Source: JANQIV01 sp050117315 (GTDB lineage Bacteria; Bacteroidota; Ignavibacteria; Ignavibacteriales; Melioribacteraceae). Taken from it: a DNA stretch of 64,000 nucleotides. Below the pieces are notes generated by a model that saw only the letters and a program-made list of their open reading frames with translations, was not told where the DNA came from and did not search any database. The translations under genes were made by a program, and so were the position numbers. Shown here piece by piece: positions 54,952 to 64,000 of this stretch (within the stretch, counting starts at the first letter, position 1; each line of letters starts with the position of its first letter). The DNA lies in the NCBI GenBank assembly GCA_050117315.1, contig JASFMY010000008.1:1-64000 (forward strand), given 5' to 3'.

Positions 54952-55337
54952 TGAAATATTTAATTGATACAAATGTATTTCTATGGTTTATTGAAGGAAG
55001 TTCAAAATTATCTCCAAAAGCAATTAACATTTTCAGTGATCCATCAAATGAAATTTATTTGAGTATTGTGAGTTTATGGGAGATTGCAATTAAGTTAAGT
55101 ATTAATAAACTCTGGATTGCAGAACCTTTTTCGATTTTTATAAAAAAATATGTTTATGAAAATAACATTGAAATTCTCCACTTAAATGTTGAGGATATTA
55201 CCCAGTTAAAAGACCTAAATTTTTACCACAAAGACCTCTTTGACCGTACCATTATAGCCCAGTGCATAGATGAAAATTTACCGATAATTACTTCAAATAA
55301 AACTTTCATGGAATATCCTGTAAAGGTTATATGGTAA
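54951..55337 (+). CDS. PIN-domain toxin (VapC-like)
   Basis: 128 residues, usual length. PIN ribonucleases use four acidic residues with Mg2+. Visible here are Asp6 (LIDTNVFLWF), Glu44 (SLWEIAIKLS) and Asp98 (DLFDRTIIAQ); at the fourth position, usually Asp in T-x-D, the sequence is ITSNKTF with Asn116. Activity may be weakened or the metal site rearranged. Translationally coupled to the antitoxin. Confidence 0.9.
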   Translation: MKYLIDTNVFLWFIEGSSKLSPKAINIFSDPSNEIYLSIVSLWEIAIKLSINKLWIAEPFSIFIKKYVYENNIEILHLNVEDITQLKDLNFYHKDLFDRTIIAQCIDENLPIITSNKTFMEYPVKVIW

Positions 55338-55343
55338 TTAAGC

Positions 55344-56367
55344 TTATTTAAATTTTCCTCCCAGATGAAAAGGATTTGTAAAAGCATTGTTATCCTTTTC
55401 TACCCTGCCGAACTGTACTGTAGAATACCCGTAGCTGTCTCTTATTTTTGTTACTGCTATCAGTAGAGTCTTTTCCGTTTTATTTCTTCAAAATCAAAAA
55501 GGCATTCTTGTTCACAGAATTCGTTAAAATTGTTTAACCGGATCCCAATTAATCTAACGCCGTGGATTTTATTATAATTCTTTCTGAATAATTTAAGAGC
55601 AGTGCCGTAAATCTCTTTATCGTCATTAGAGGGTTTTACTGCTTTTGAGCGTGTAATTGTGTGAAAATTTGCATAACGTAATTTTATACTTACAATAGCA
55701 GCCTGCCAATTTTATCGCGTAATAATTGACAAACCTGGGCGGTAGGTTTGAATAAAATATCTTCTATTTTATTTCTGTCTTTTATATCAATGCCGAACGT
55801 TCTTTCTTTTGATATGCTTTTTGATATTGAGGGGGTAATAAATGTTCTTTACCTTTACCGTTTGCTTTATTTATAAGGCTGATATCGCTTTTATACAACT
55901 CGGAAACAGAGTTAACACTTAAGAGTCTCTTTATATCCGCTACTTTAAAAATTTTCTTTTCATGCAATTTTTTTAACGTTGATTTACCAACTCCAGGAAT
56001 AGCCTGTACCGGTAATGGTGCAAGCAATTCTTTTTCCATTCCCGGCATTACATATGTAATTGCTTCAGGTTTCATAAAATCTGAAGCAATTTTTGCGATT
56101 TGAGCACGGCAACCCTAAGTTGTGTTTTATTTCTCTCTGAAGTTTTGATGCTAGCAAATAGTATGCTCCGTAAATATGCCGACAACCGGTAAAATCCATA
56201 AAGAATTCGTCTATAGTTGACTGTTGAATCATCGAAGCATATTTTTCCAAAATTCTTTTTACAGCTTTACTAAAGCGTGAATATTCCTTATGATGACCGC
56301 CGATATAAATTCCGTGTGGGCACTTTTTTTATCGGCATCGCAGACTTCCGGGCTTCATAAGAGCAGC
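55344..56367 (-). pseudogene. dinB: Decayed DNA polymerase IV gene
   Basis: The minus strand carries, in successive broken frames, SYEARK-SAMPIKK, CPHGIYIGGHHKEYSRFSKA, MIQQSTIDEFFMDFTGCRHI (the Y-family catalytic SIDE motif region), MKPEAITYVMPGMEKELLAP, PVQAIPGVGKSTLKKLHEKK, TFGIDIKDRNKIEDILFK and the C-terminal KIRDSYGYSTVQFGR. At least four frameshifts and several stops are present. The first 45 or so codons, with the first catalytic Asp, are cut off at 56367, exactly where a transposase fragment begins. Confidence 0.85.
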
Positions 56368-56568
56368 TTGCCGCCCTATTCACCAAATCTAAATCTCATT
56401 GAAAGGTTATGGAAACTGATGCGTAAAAAAGTGATAAACAATAGGTATTATGAAAGATTTAAGGATTTTAGAGATGCTGTATTAGGATTTTTTGAAAATG
56501 CTGAGAATATCAAAGAGGAATTAGAAAAATTTATTGGGACTCAACTGCATCTTTTGAAGCATACCTAA
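56368..56568 (+). mobile_element. 3' fragment of an IS630-family transposase
   Basis: Reads LPPYSPNLNLIERLWKLMRK followed by KVINNRYYERFKDFRDAVLG and a stop. This is the C-terminal part of the DDE domain of IS630 transposases, with the catalytic Glu in NLIERLWK. The rest of the transposase and the ends of the element are missing. It interrupts dinB on one side and lies before an hsdR fragment on the other. Confidence 0.8.
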
Positions 56569-56591
56569 TTGCCCTAAAACCAATTTGGCTT

Positions 56592-57125
56592 GTGTATAGT
56601 AAATATAGAAATGGAAAAAATATTGCTCTCGAAGTATTGAAAAAATTATTGAATGACGAAATAAAATCACGCTTAAAAACTAATCTTGTTCAAAGCAAAT
56701 CTTTAATGGAAATGCTTGAGAATTCTATAAGAAAATATCTCAATAAAATATTAACCGCCGCAGAAGTGATCGAAGAACTGATAAAACTCAGTAAAGAAAT
56801 TAAAAAAATGGACAAAGAGCCTGCAGAGATGTGTCTATCGGAATTTGAATATTCATTTTATACAGCAGTAGCAAATAATAAAAGTGCCAGAGAATTAATG
56901 CAGAAAGATAAATTACGTGAACTTGCGATTGTATTATTTGAACGTGTTAAACAAAATGCATCTATTGACTGGACTATAAAAGAAAGTGTAAAAGCTAAGT
57001 TAAAGGTTATAGTCAAAAGAACATTACGGCAATATGGCTATCCGCCGGACATGCAGAAGCTTGCAACAGATACGGTATTAAAACAGGCTGAGCTTATTGC
57101 TGATGAATTAACAAAGGGTCAATAA
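56592..57125 (+). pseudogene. hsdR: 3' fragment of a type I restriction enzyme R subunit
   Basis: 177 codons are open from a GTG at 56592. The sequence NIALEVLKKLLNDEIKSR, VQSKSLMEMLENSIRKY, ELMQKDKLRELAIVLFERVK and TLRQYGYPPDMQKLATDTVL is the C-terminal helical domain (DUF3387 region) of HsdR. The nuclease and helicase domains, some 800 residues, are absent, and no hsdM or hsdS is nearby. The first ten or so codons probably do not belong to HsdR. Confidence 0.8.
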
Positions 57126-57165
57126 AAAAGCACCATAGATTATTTTGATGAGAATTAGAAAAGGA

Positions 57166-57217
57166 CCTCTCCCTTAATCCCTTTCCTTATTACGAAGGAG
57201 AGGGATTAAGGGAGAGG
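57166..57217. repeat. Long hairpin between convergent units
   Basis: CCTCTCCCTTAATCCCT (57166-57182) is exactly complementary to 57201-57217, with an inner TCCTT/AAGGA stem. It lies 4 bp after the permease stop at 57221 on the minus strand and may act as terminator; its length and purine-rich arm also fit a dispersed repeat. Confidence 0.6.
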
Positions 57218-57220
57218 TTT

Positions 57221-59644
57221 CTATTCATACTTAATTGACTTAACCGGGTCTGTAAGTGCTGCTTTTATTGCCTGGTAACTCATGGTTAGAAAGGCAATAA
57301 CAAAAGTAAATAACGCAGCCAAAATAAAAGGGATTAAATCGATTTCAATCTGGGTTGTAAAATCCTGAAGCCATAAGTCCATTACAAAATAAGCAACGGG
57401 CCATGCTATTACGTTTGCTATTAAAATTAGTATAATAAACTGTTTGGACAGCAGCATAACAATATTAGAAACTGTTGCGCCGATAACTTTCCTAATCCCA
57501 ATTTCTTTTGTTTTCTGTTCGGCAGTAAATGACGCCAGCCCGAATAAACCAAGACATGCTACAACAATTGCAAAAAAAGAAAACACTGTTGCAACTTTAC
57601 CGAGCGAATCTTCCGCCTGGTAAAGCCGGTTAAGCCTGTCATCCAAAAAGAAATATTCAAAAGGACGCTCCGGAACAAACTCTTTAAATTTAGTTTCGAG
57701 AAAATCTATTGTTGATGAAAAGTTTTCAGTTGCCAGTCTTACATAAATAAAGTTTGTAAAAAAGTTACGTGACTGTATATTCGGCCCGAGATTCATAATA
57801 AACGGACCAATAGGCTGCCTAAGCGGATTGAAGTGAAAATCATTAACAACGCCGATTATTCTCAATTCACCTTCCAATGTTCCCTGCAGTCTTTTACCGA
57901 TTGCAGATTGCGGATCACCCCAGCCTGCTTTTTTTACAAACGACTCATTAACCACTACATTTGCATTACTGTCGTCAACCACAGCAAAATCTTTTGTAAA
58001 ACCTCTTCCGGCTAAAAGCTCAATTCCCGTTGTTTTTATAAAATCATGTCTTATAAAATAAGCGCTTATCTGCTGCTGGGTTTCCCGGCCTTCATAAGTG
58101 TATGTTGCCGACTGCGTTTCAGCGCCTATAATCATATTTGAAGCGGAAACGGATTTTATGTTTTCGTGGAGTTCTATTTGATCTTTAAACTGTTGATATC
58201 TCGGTAATAATGACGACCTTGCAGATGGAATTAAAATTACTTGCTCTTTGTCAAAACCGAGGTTAGCATTTCTTAAATGTTTAAGTTGGTTATACGTAAT
58301 TATTGTTCCTACAATCAGAAAAATGGAGACGGCAAACTGCGAGACCACCAATGTTTTTCTTAAAAACGCCCCGGCTCCGAGTTTATCTATTTTGCCGCTT
58401 AAAACTTTTACAGGCTGAAAAGCTGAAAGAAACAAAGCAGGATATAGCCCGGCGAAAAATCCAATTACTATTATTATTGCAAATAATGAAACCCAAAGGG
58501 GAAAATTACTTAGTAACGAAAACTCAATTTGTTTTACTGCAAGGGCATTTAGAGCAGGTAGAGTTAAATATACTAAAGGAATGGAAACAATAATTGCTAT
58601 AATACTTATTAAAACAGATTCGGCCAGAAACTGGTAAATCAACTGGGATTTAACGGCACCCATTACTTTTCTTACGCCAACTTCACGTGCCCGTTTAATT
58701 GAGCGGGCAGTTGAGAGATTTATAAAATTAATTGCGGCAATAATTAATACAAACACTGCGATAATACTAAAAATATAAACAAGGGTTACATCGCTGTTTG
58801 CAGTTATTTCAAAATCTCTATGTGAATATAGATGTATGTCCGTCAACGGCTGTAAATCCATCTTTACCAAATCTTTAATGGCTTGCCGAAAATATTTATT
58901 AATAAATTCCGGGAACTGTGCTTTAAGGTCTTCTGGGTTTGTATTTTTAGAGAGAACAATATAAGTCCAGCAAGGATTCCAGTACCAGTTTGCAAACTGC
59001 AAAAGACCGGGTGCAACGGTACGTAAGGTAGTCATTGTCAAAAGGATATCATATTTAAAATGTGTGTTTTTCGGAGTATCTTCAACAACGCCGGTAACAT
59101 TTATATCGAACTGCCCGTCAAGCCTTATTATTTTTCCAACCGGATTTTCATTTCCGAAGTACCGCTTTGCAGTTGATTCGGAAAGCAATGCTGAATTCGG
59201 GTTTGCAAATGCATCAACAGGATTGCCCCGGAGAAGCTTAAAATCAAACACTTCAAACAAAGTAGTATCTGCATAAAAAATATTCGGTTCGTTTACCTGT
59301 GTTCTCTGCCCGCTACTATTTTCATATTCCACCACAAATGTCGGCGTCTGAAAATCAAACAGCCGCACATAACTTTCCACCATATCCGGGAAATCGGTTT
59401 TTAATGCTTCTGCAACCGGGAACGGCATACTTGCGGATCTTTCGGACGGTTCAATGTCTTCTGTTATTCTAAAAATTCTACCTGCTTTGGAATGATATTC
59501 ATCATAAGAGATTTCATCCTGCACATAAAGGAAAATTAAAATTGTACAGGTTATTCCAATTGTTAAGCCCAAAATATTAATTAAAGAAAAAGCTTTATAC
59601 TTGAGAAGATTTCTCAACGCAATTAAAAAGTAATTTTTCAGCAA
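57221..59644 (-). CDS. MacB/FtsX-type ABC transporter permease
   Basis: 807 residues. The opening LIALRNLLKYKAFSLINILG and LTIGITCTILIFLYV starts a first MacB-type periplasmic core domain, followed by an FtsX domain with three helices (about 285-410), a second core domain (about 435-660) and a second FtsX domain (about 685-795, GLFGLASFTAEQKTKEIGIR). The protein is thus a fused permease with two FtsX units, common in Bacteroidota. No ATP-binding subunit lies beside it. It is a paralogue of the partial gene at 62836. Substrate unknown. Confidence 0.9.
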   Translation of the reverse strand: MLKNYFLIALRNLLKYKAFSLINILGLTIGITCTILIFLYVQDEISYDEYHSKAGRIFRITEDIEPSERSASMPFPVAEALKTDFPDMVESYVRLFDFQTPTFVVEYENSSGQRTQVNEPNIFYADTTLFEVFDFKLLRGNPVDAFANPNSALLSESTAKRYFGNENPVGKIIRLDGQFDINVTGVVEDTPKNTHFKYDILLTMTTLRTVAPGLLQFANWYWNPCWTYIVLSKNTNPEDLKAQFPEFINKYFRQAIKDLVKMDLQPLTDIHLYSHRDFEITANSDVTLVYIFSIIAVFVLIIAAINFINLSTARSIKRAREVGVRKVMGAVKSQLIYQFLAESVLISIIAIIVSIPLVYLTLPALNALAVKQIEFSLLSNFPLWVSLFAIIIVIGFFAGLYPALFLSAFQPVKVLSGKIDKLGAGAFLRKTLVVSQFAVSIFLIVGTIITYNQLKHLRNANLGFDKEQVILIPSARSSLLPRYQQFKDQIELHENIKSVSASNMIIGAETQSATYTYEGRETQQQISAYFIRHDFIKTTGIELLAGRGFTKDFAVVDDSNANVVVNESFVKKAGWGDPQSAIGKRLQGTLEGELRIIGVVNDFHFNPLRQPIGPFIMNLGPNIQSRNFFTNFIYVRLATENFSSTIDFLETKFKEFVPERPFEYFFLDDRLNRLYQAEDSLGKVATVFSFFAIVVACLGLFGLASFTAEQKTKEIGIRKVIGATVSNIVMLLSKQFIILILIANVIAWPVAYFVMDLWLQDFTTQIEIDLIPFILAALFTFVIAFLTMSYQAIKAALTDPVKSIKYE

Positions 59645-59762
59645 ACTATCCCCCTCGCCTTTTATTTATCTATGCCGGTATGTTAATGAAATGAGAAATA
59701 TTAGTGCAAAACTATACAATAGACGCATCAAAGGACAAATTGTTGTATTATCTTATAGAACA

Positions 59763-59799
59763 AAAAAGCGAATACAGTCATTGACCATACCCGCTTTTT
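59763..59799 (-). terminator. Intrinsic terminator downstream of cheW
   Basis: On the minus strand an 18-bp stem, including wobble pairs, starting AAAAAGCGGGTATGGTCA and closing into a T6 run. It lies about 80 bp beyond the cheW stop. Confidence 0.75.
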
Positions 59800-59877
59800 A
59801 TCTATAGTTAGGAGTGGGTTAATTTTACAAACAATTCTTCAGGCTTTTTAAATTAGCCTGTTTGAAAAGCCGCCTAT

Positions 59878-60363
59878 TTATGTAACTCTTTCTAATCCTT
59901 TATATTCTTCCGTAGTTAGTATTTTTTCAAGATCGAGGAGTATTAACAGCCTGTCGTCAAGCTTTCCGACCGCAGTAATAAAATCGGAATTGATACCGGC
60001 AACCATATCCGGCGGGGGTTCGGTAATATCTTTCGATATTCTTAAAACTTCATTTACTTCGTCAACTATAAAACCTATTACCTTTTCCTTTAATTCGACA
60101 ACAATAATTCTTGTTTTATTATCATATTCTTTTTTTTCAATATTCAGTCTTTTACGCAAACTGATTACTGGAATTATTTTTCCTCTCAGGTTCACTATTC
60201 CTTCAACATAATCAGGAGAATTGGGAACCTGGGTTATTTCCATTATCCTGTTTATTTCGTGTACCTCAAGAATGTTAACCCCAAATTCTTCAACACCAAT
60301 TTTAAAGCTCACTAATTGAAGTAAATCGGTTGATTCTGTTTTATTGTCATTTGCTAAATTCAT
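59878..60363 (-). CDS. cheW: Chemotaxis coupling protein CheW
   Basis: 161 residues, family length. CheW links chemoreceptors to the CheA kinase. The SH3-like double barrel is clear: LVSFKIGVEEFGVNILEVHE, VPNSPDYVEGIVNLRGKIIP, VGFIVDEVNEVLRI-like VIGFIVDEVNEVLRISKDI and LILLDLEKIL. It follows the chemoreceptor gene on the same strand after 233 bp, so the two probably form one signalling unit. No cheA, cheR or cheB is in the window. Confidence 0.95.
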   Translation of the reverse strand: MNLANDNKTESTDLLQLVSFKIGVEEFGVNILEVHEINRIMEITQVPNSPDYVEGIVNLRGKIIPVISLRKRLNIEKKEYDNKTRIIVVELKEKVIGFIVDEVNEVLRISKDITEPPPDMVAGINSDFITAVGKLDDRLLILLDLEKILTTEEYKGLERVT

Positions 60364-60596
60364 ACTTACTCCTACTATAATAGTTATTACGTAACTCTTA
60401 ACCGTCTTAGTATGTCAGTACTAAACTTTTATTTGTTTTACATATTTAAGATGAACGTTGGGTTTTCCAAATCCCCGAAATCTTTTCCCGGACAGGAGAA
60501 GTAAAAATTCCGGGGATTTACATACCCGTTTTTTGCTTTATCAACAGTTCCGGAGTAAGGCAACTCAACTCTGTTCACCATGACAAAGCCGAAAAT

Positions 60597-62558
60597 TTAT
60601 ACCAACCGATTGTATTGATCGGATGCGCCGTTGTCGCCTATATAGGAATTATGTTCCATGTTAGTTGAATAACTCTGATCCACTTTAAATTGTGAAATCA
60701 AATTTTGAAGCGATAATGTGAGATTATTTAAATCCTCAGCCGCTTTTGCTATTTGCTGTGTCGATAATGCCGCCTCATGACTAACTGAATTTATTCCTTC
60801 AATATTTTTGCTGATTTGTTCCGAAGCTGTTGATTGTTCTTCGCTAGCAGCAGCTACCTGGTTTATCTCATCAGAGACAACTTCTGTTTTAGATTTAATA
60901 GAAAGTAAGGCTTCACCAACTTCTCTTGTCAATTTCATACCTTCATTTACTACTCCGCTGGCTTTATGCATTGACTCATCCGCTTCTTTAGCTTCTTGCT
61001 GTATTGCGCTGATAGTTTCCGCAATTTCTTTTGTTGCCTTAGTAGTTCTTTCAGCCAGTTTTCTTACTTCGTCCGCCACAACTGCGAAGCCTCTTCCCTG
61101 TTCGCCTGCTCTCGCGGCCTCAATTGCGGCATTCAAAGCGAGGAGATTCGTTTGATCTGCTATATCATCAATTACCTGAGCTATCTCCCCTATTTGGTCG
61201 GTCTTGCCTGCCAATGATGCTATTATCTTGGCAGTATACTCGGCAGACTCCATAATTCTTTCAATGCCTTGTCTATTTTCTTCAACCTTTACATTTCCTT
61301 TTTCGGCAAGTTCATTTGCTTCTTTTGAGGATTCTGCAGCCCTGCTTGCATTATTTGCAGTGGACATAATAGTCTTAGTCATCTCTTCAACTGCAGATGC
61401 AACCTCAGCAGCCTGGGCACTTTGTTCCTGAGAACCTGCCGCCATTTCTTCCGCACTTGAAGATATCTCGCTGCTTGCACTTGCCGTAGCACGTGTTGCT
61501 TCACCTACATTTAAAATCATTTCTTTGATTTTTTTAACAGCATTATTGAAGCCGATAAATAACCTGGCAACATCATCGTCTTTTTCCAATTCTTCCAATG
61601 AAACGCTTAAATCACCGTCTGCAAATTTTGACATTTCATCGAGCATAATTCTGGTTTTTTCCGCTAAATAATTGCTTTGCTCCTGGGCAAACTGCTGGGC
61701 TTCTTCTGCATCAGCCGCAGCTCTTTCCGCTGCCTCGCTTTTTTCTTTAATTTCCTGCATTGAAAGCCTAATGTTCTCTACCATCTTGTTGAATGAATTC
61801 GCAAGCTTTCCAACCTCGTTTTCACTCTTAATATCAACATGAACATCAACATTACCATTTGCAACTTTATCAGCGCTTTCAGCCAACAATGTTACTCTGC
61901 TTGAAACTTGTTTTGCAATAAAGAAACCTACTAACAATGCTCCAACTGCTATGATAACTACAACTGTAACTACTTTTGAATTAAATGATGAAACTTGATC
62001 TTCTACATCGTCTATGTAAATGCCACTGCCTATTACCCACCCCCAGTCATCCAGCAATTTCACATATGACATCTTTGGTACTATTTTATTTGTACCCGGT
62101 TTTTCCCATGAATATTCAACAAAGCCACTGCCGTTTTGCCTACAAATATCAACCGATTCTTTGAACAGATAGACTCCGTTAGGATCCTTAACATTTTTTA
62201 CCGATGTCCCGTCCATCTCGGGCTTTAAAGGATGCATAATCATTTTTACATCCATATCGTTAATCCAGAAGTAGTTATCTCCGTCAAATCTAAATTCTTT
62301 CACTTCACTAATTGCTTTTTCCTGAGCCTCTTCAGTGAGCATCTCCCCGCTTACAGCTTTATCGCTATAATATTTGATGGTACTATATGCCGTTTCTACA
62401 GTATGAGCTACTTGATCTTTTTTCTCATTTACTAATTCATTCTCAATCGAAGGAAGTAATCCGAATTGTATGTAGATAAAAAATGATAGTAAAATTATAA
62501 AAGTTAGAGTCATAATTTTGGGGAAAATATTCCAGTTCCCAAAACTTTTCATTTTCAT
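60597..62558 (-). CDS. Methyl-accepting chemotaxis protein with periplasmic Cache domain
   Basis: 653 residues. A first membrane helix ([20 protein letters not shown]) is followed by a single-Cache (sCache_2-type) sensor (about 40-185, [32 protein letters not shown]), a second helix ([20 protein letters not shown]), HAMP (about 212-265) and a long coiled-coil signalling domain with the invariant tip [20 protein letters not shown]. sCache_2 receptors often sense small carboxylates; the ligand here cannot be named. It is upstream of cheW on the same strand. Confidence 0.95.
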   Translation of the reverse strand: MKMKSFGNWNIFPKIMTLTFIILLSFFIYIQFGLLPSIENELVNEKKDQVAHTVETAYSTIKYYSDKAVSGEMLTEEAQEKAISEVKEFRFDGDNYFWINDMDVKMIMHPLKPEMDGTSVKNVKDPNGVYLFKESVDICRQNGSGFVEYSWEKPGTNKIVPKMSYVKLLDDWGWVIGSGIYIDDVEDQVSSFNSKVVTVVVIIAVGALLVGFFIAKQVSSRVTLLAESADKVANGNVDVHVDIKSENEVGKLANSFNKMVENIRLSMQEIKEKSEAAERAAADAEEAQQFAQEQSNYLAEKTRIMLDEMSKFADGDLSVSLEELEKDDDVARLFIGFNNAVKKIKEMILNVGEATRATASASSEISSSAEEMAAGSQEQSAQAAEVASAVEEMTKTIMSTANNASRAAESSKEANELAEKGNVKVEENRQGIERIMESAEYTAKIIASLAGKTDQIGEIAQVIDDIADQTNLLALNAAIEAARAGEQGRGFAVVADEVRKLAERTTKATKEIAETISAIQQEAKEADESMHKASGVVNEGMKLTREVGEALLSIKSKTEVVSDEINQVAAASEEQSTASEQISKNIEGINSVSHEAALSTQQIAKAAEDLNNLTLSLQNLISQFKVDQSYSTNMEHNSYIGDNGASDQYNRLV

Positions 62559-62835
62559 TGCCCTCTCCTCACTATGTTATATTATTAATTATTTAACATT
62601 ATTAGGCTATTTTCCCAGATAACTTTATTTCATTTATTGAAAAAAGTGAAATAATAGCCCCAATAATTTTGACCTATTATCGTTGTAAAGTGTTGGATAT
62701 AAATCTAAATGAGATAAACAGACCAAAGCTCACGATGAACGGAACATATTTACTATTAAACGAGTAAATTGCTTTACAGTGATGGTTTTTTAGAATGATA
62801 TTAATTTTTGCTTAAATTATAGAAGTCAAACATTC

Positions 62836-64000
62836 CTATTCATATTTAATTGTATCAATCGGATTAGTTAGTGCCGCTTTAATTGATTGAAAACTAATTG
62901 TTAATAATGCAATACAAAGAGCTATTAATGCTGATAAGACAAACGTAAAAATAGATATATCGGTTGAGTAGGCAAATGTACTAAGCCAGCTATTCATAGA
63001 ATAGAAGGCCATAGGCCAGGCAATCAAATTAGCAATTAAAACGAGTTTTACAAAATCCAACGACAACAAATGAACAATACTGCCAATAGAAGCACCTAGA
63101 GTTTTACGAATGCCGATTTCTTTAGTTTTCTGTTCTGCCGTGAATGATGCAAGGCCGAATAAACCTAAACACGCAATAATTATTGCTAAAATTGAAAAGT
63201 ACTTAAAGATTGTCTCAAGCTTTTGTTCGGACTGATACAATCCGTTAAACTCTTCATCCAAAAAATTATATTCAAATGGATAATCTTTCCGGTATTCTTT
63301 CCAGATACCGGCTAAAAAAGTGAGCATCTGCGCAACATTTTCATTATCAATTTTTACCGAGACTTTATAAACTTCCGGTTGTATCAGATAAATCTGCGGA
63401 CAAATTTTATTATGCAATGATTCGAAATAAACATTTTCCACAACTCCAACAACTCTTCCCGTTCTATTACCATATTTAAACGGACGGTCGACAGCTTTTT
63501 CAACCGGTATCCATCCTAATTGTTTTGCAGCTTCAACGTTTATTACAAATGCTTCAAGTGAATCTGTTTCAAATTCTTTTGACTGCTTCCTACCGGCAAC
63601 TATTTTCATTTCATAAGTATCAAAGAAGTCGTAATCAATTTCTACAACTGCAAGCCTAAACCCGAGTTGCCCCGGATTATCTCCGTCAAGTGTTCTGCCT
63701 CCCCAGGAATTTAATAATTTATCGGAAGGAATTAATTTTGAAAAAGCAACATTTTTAATTCCGGTATTGTTAAGCAGTCTATTCTTAAATGATTCTTGGT
63801 TATCAAACATTGAAGGCGCAGCCGGCAGCACAACTATTTGATCTTTGTTAAAACCAAGCTTTTTGTCTTTTAAATAATCCATCTGATTTGATACAACACC
63901 AACGCAGACAATTAATACTATTGAAACTGCAAATTGAGTAACCACCAGAACTTTTCTGAATGTAGAAGTAGCGGAATTTAACAAGCTGTTACCTTTTAAA
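62836..64000 (-). CDS. MacB/FtsX-type permease, C-terminal half (5' part beyond window)
   Basis: The frame is open to the window edge (LKGNSLLNSATSTFRKVLVV before the first recorded start), so the gene is cut and the TTG at 63984 is not its start. What remains matches the second half of the 57221 protein: FRKVLVVTQFAVSIVLIVCV, a core domain, and a last FtsX domain with the same GLFGLASFTAEQKTKEIGIR block. The two are paralogues that flank the chemotaxis genes in the same direction. The 277-bp gap 62559-62835 shows no gene. Confidence 0.9.
   Translation of the reverse strand, partial: LKGNSLLNSATSTFRKVLVVTQFAVSIVLIVCVGVVSNQMDYLKDKKLGFNKDQIVVLPAAPSMFDNQESFKNRLLNNTGIKNVAFSKLIPSDKLLNSWGGRTLDGDNPGQLGFRLAVVEIDYDFFDTYEMKIVAGRKQSKEFETDSLEAFVINVEAAKQLGWIPVEKAVDRPFKYGNRTGRVVGVVENVYFESLHNKICPQIYLIQPEVYKVSVKIDNENVAQMLTFLAGIWKEYRKDYPFEYNFLDEEFNGLYQSEQKLETIFKYFSILAIIIACLGLFGLASFTAEQKTKEIGIRKTLGASIGSIVHLLSLDFVKLVLIANLIAWPMAFYSMNSWLSTFAYSTDISIFTFVLSALIALCIALLTISFQSIKAALTNPIDTIKYE

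Noticed and set aside
56290..56367. N-terminal part of the open frame that contains the IS630 fragment
   Set aside because: These 26 codons are the antisense of dinB; only the part from 56368 matches a transposase.

Overview
The window is AT-rich and reads as chromosome of an anaerobic, polysaccharide-degrading member of the Bacteroidota/Ignavibacteria side of the tree. The evidence is four secreted proteins with type IX secretion (T9SS) C-terminal tails, three of them of the YPNPFNP type, a PorV/PorQ-family outer-membrane protein, a TonB-dependent receptor with a carboxypeptidase-regulatory-like N-domain, MacB/FtsX permeases, and anaerobe enzymes (pyruvate:ferredoxin oxidoreductase, radical-SAM sulfatase-maturase-like protein, 2-hydroxyacyl-CoA dehydratase activase). 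No rRNA, tRNA or CRISPR array was recognised. Genus-level placement is inference.

Layout. 1-4.5 kb: minus-strand unit of LacI regulator, zinc alcohol dehydrogenase and a secreted protein cut by the window edge, followed by a second, paralogous LacI gene; both LacI promoters carry the same CG-centred palindrome. 4.5-8.7 kb: a decayed GH125 alpha-mannosidase and two endonuclease/exonuclease/phosphatase-fold secreted proteins. 8.8-25.7 kb: a long minus-strand run encoding an N-acetyltransferase, GH89 alpha-N-acetylglucosaminidase, sodium symporter, three small proteins, TonB receptor, PorV-like protein, a 1177-residue T9SS protein and a SurA-like lipoprotein, then a separately controlled T9SS beta-helix protein. 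26.1 kb: a divergent NUDIX-type (NrtR/AraR-like) regulator. 26.9-27.3 kb: a diverged 23-bp tandem repeat between inverted repeats. 27.3-34.8 kb: a four-gene operon of metallophosphoesterase, GH92 alpha-mannosidase, alkaline phosphatase and purple-acid-phosphatase-like protein.

The 19-bp signature TTAGTGTA-N5-(T/C/A)ACAAT occurs five times, only in front of these three glycan operons and the NUDIX regulator, so the 8.8-34.8 kb region looks like one regulon. The enzymes point to an alpha-GlcNAc- and alpha-mannose-containing, possibly phosphorylated, glycan. A TonB receptor is present but no SusD.

35-45.5 kb: remnants of a DeoR regulator and a T9SS protein, an IS200/IS605-like hairpin element, a TetR-activase pair sharing an operator, an unusual fusion of a parvulin prolyl isomerase with a radical-SAM/SPASM sulfatase-maturase-like enzyme, an esterase-fold protein without its nucleophile serine, and a secreted thioredoxin. 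45.9-49.6 kb: a structured RNA candidate, a subtilisin whose signal peptide appears to start at ATA, a small outer-membrane protein and a frameshifted secreted protein. 49.7-54.4 kb: dihydroorotate-dehydrogenase-like protein and pyruvate:ferredoxin oxidoreductase. 54.7-57.2 kb: a VapBC-type toxin-antitoxin pair beside remnants of dinB, an IS630 transposase and hsdR. 57.2-64 kb: two FtsX-type permeases without ATPases flanking a CheW-chemoreceptor pair.
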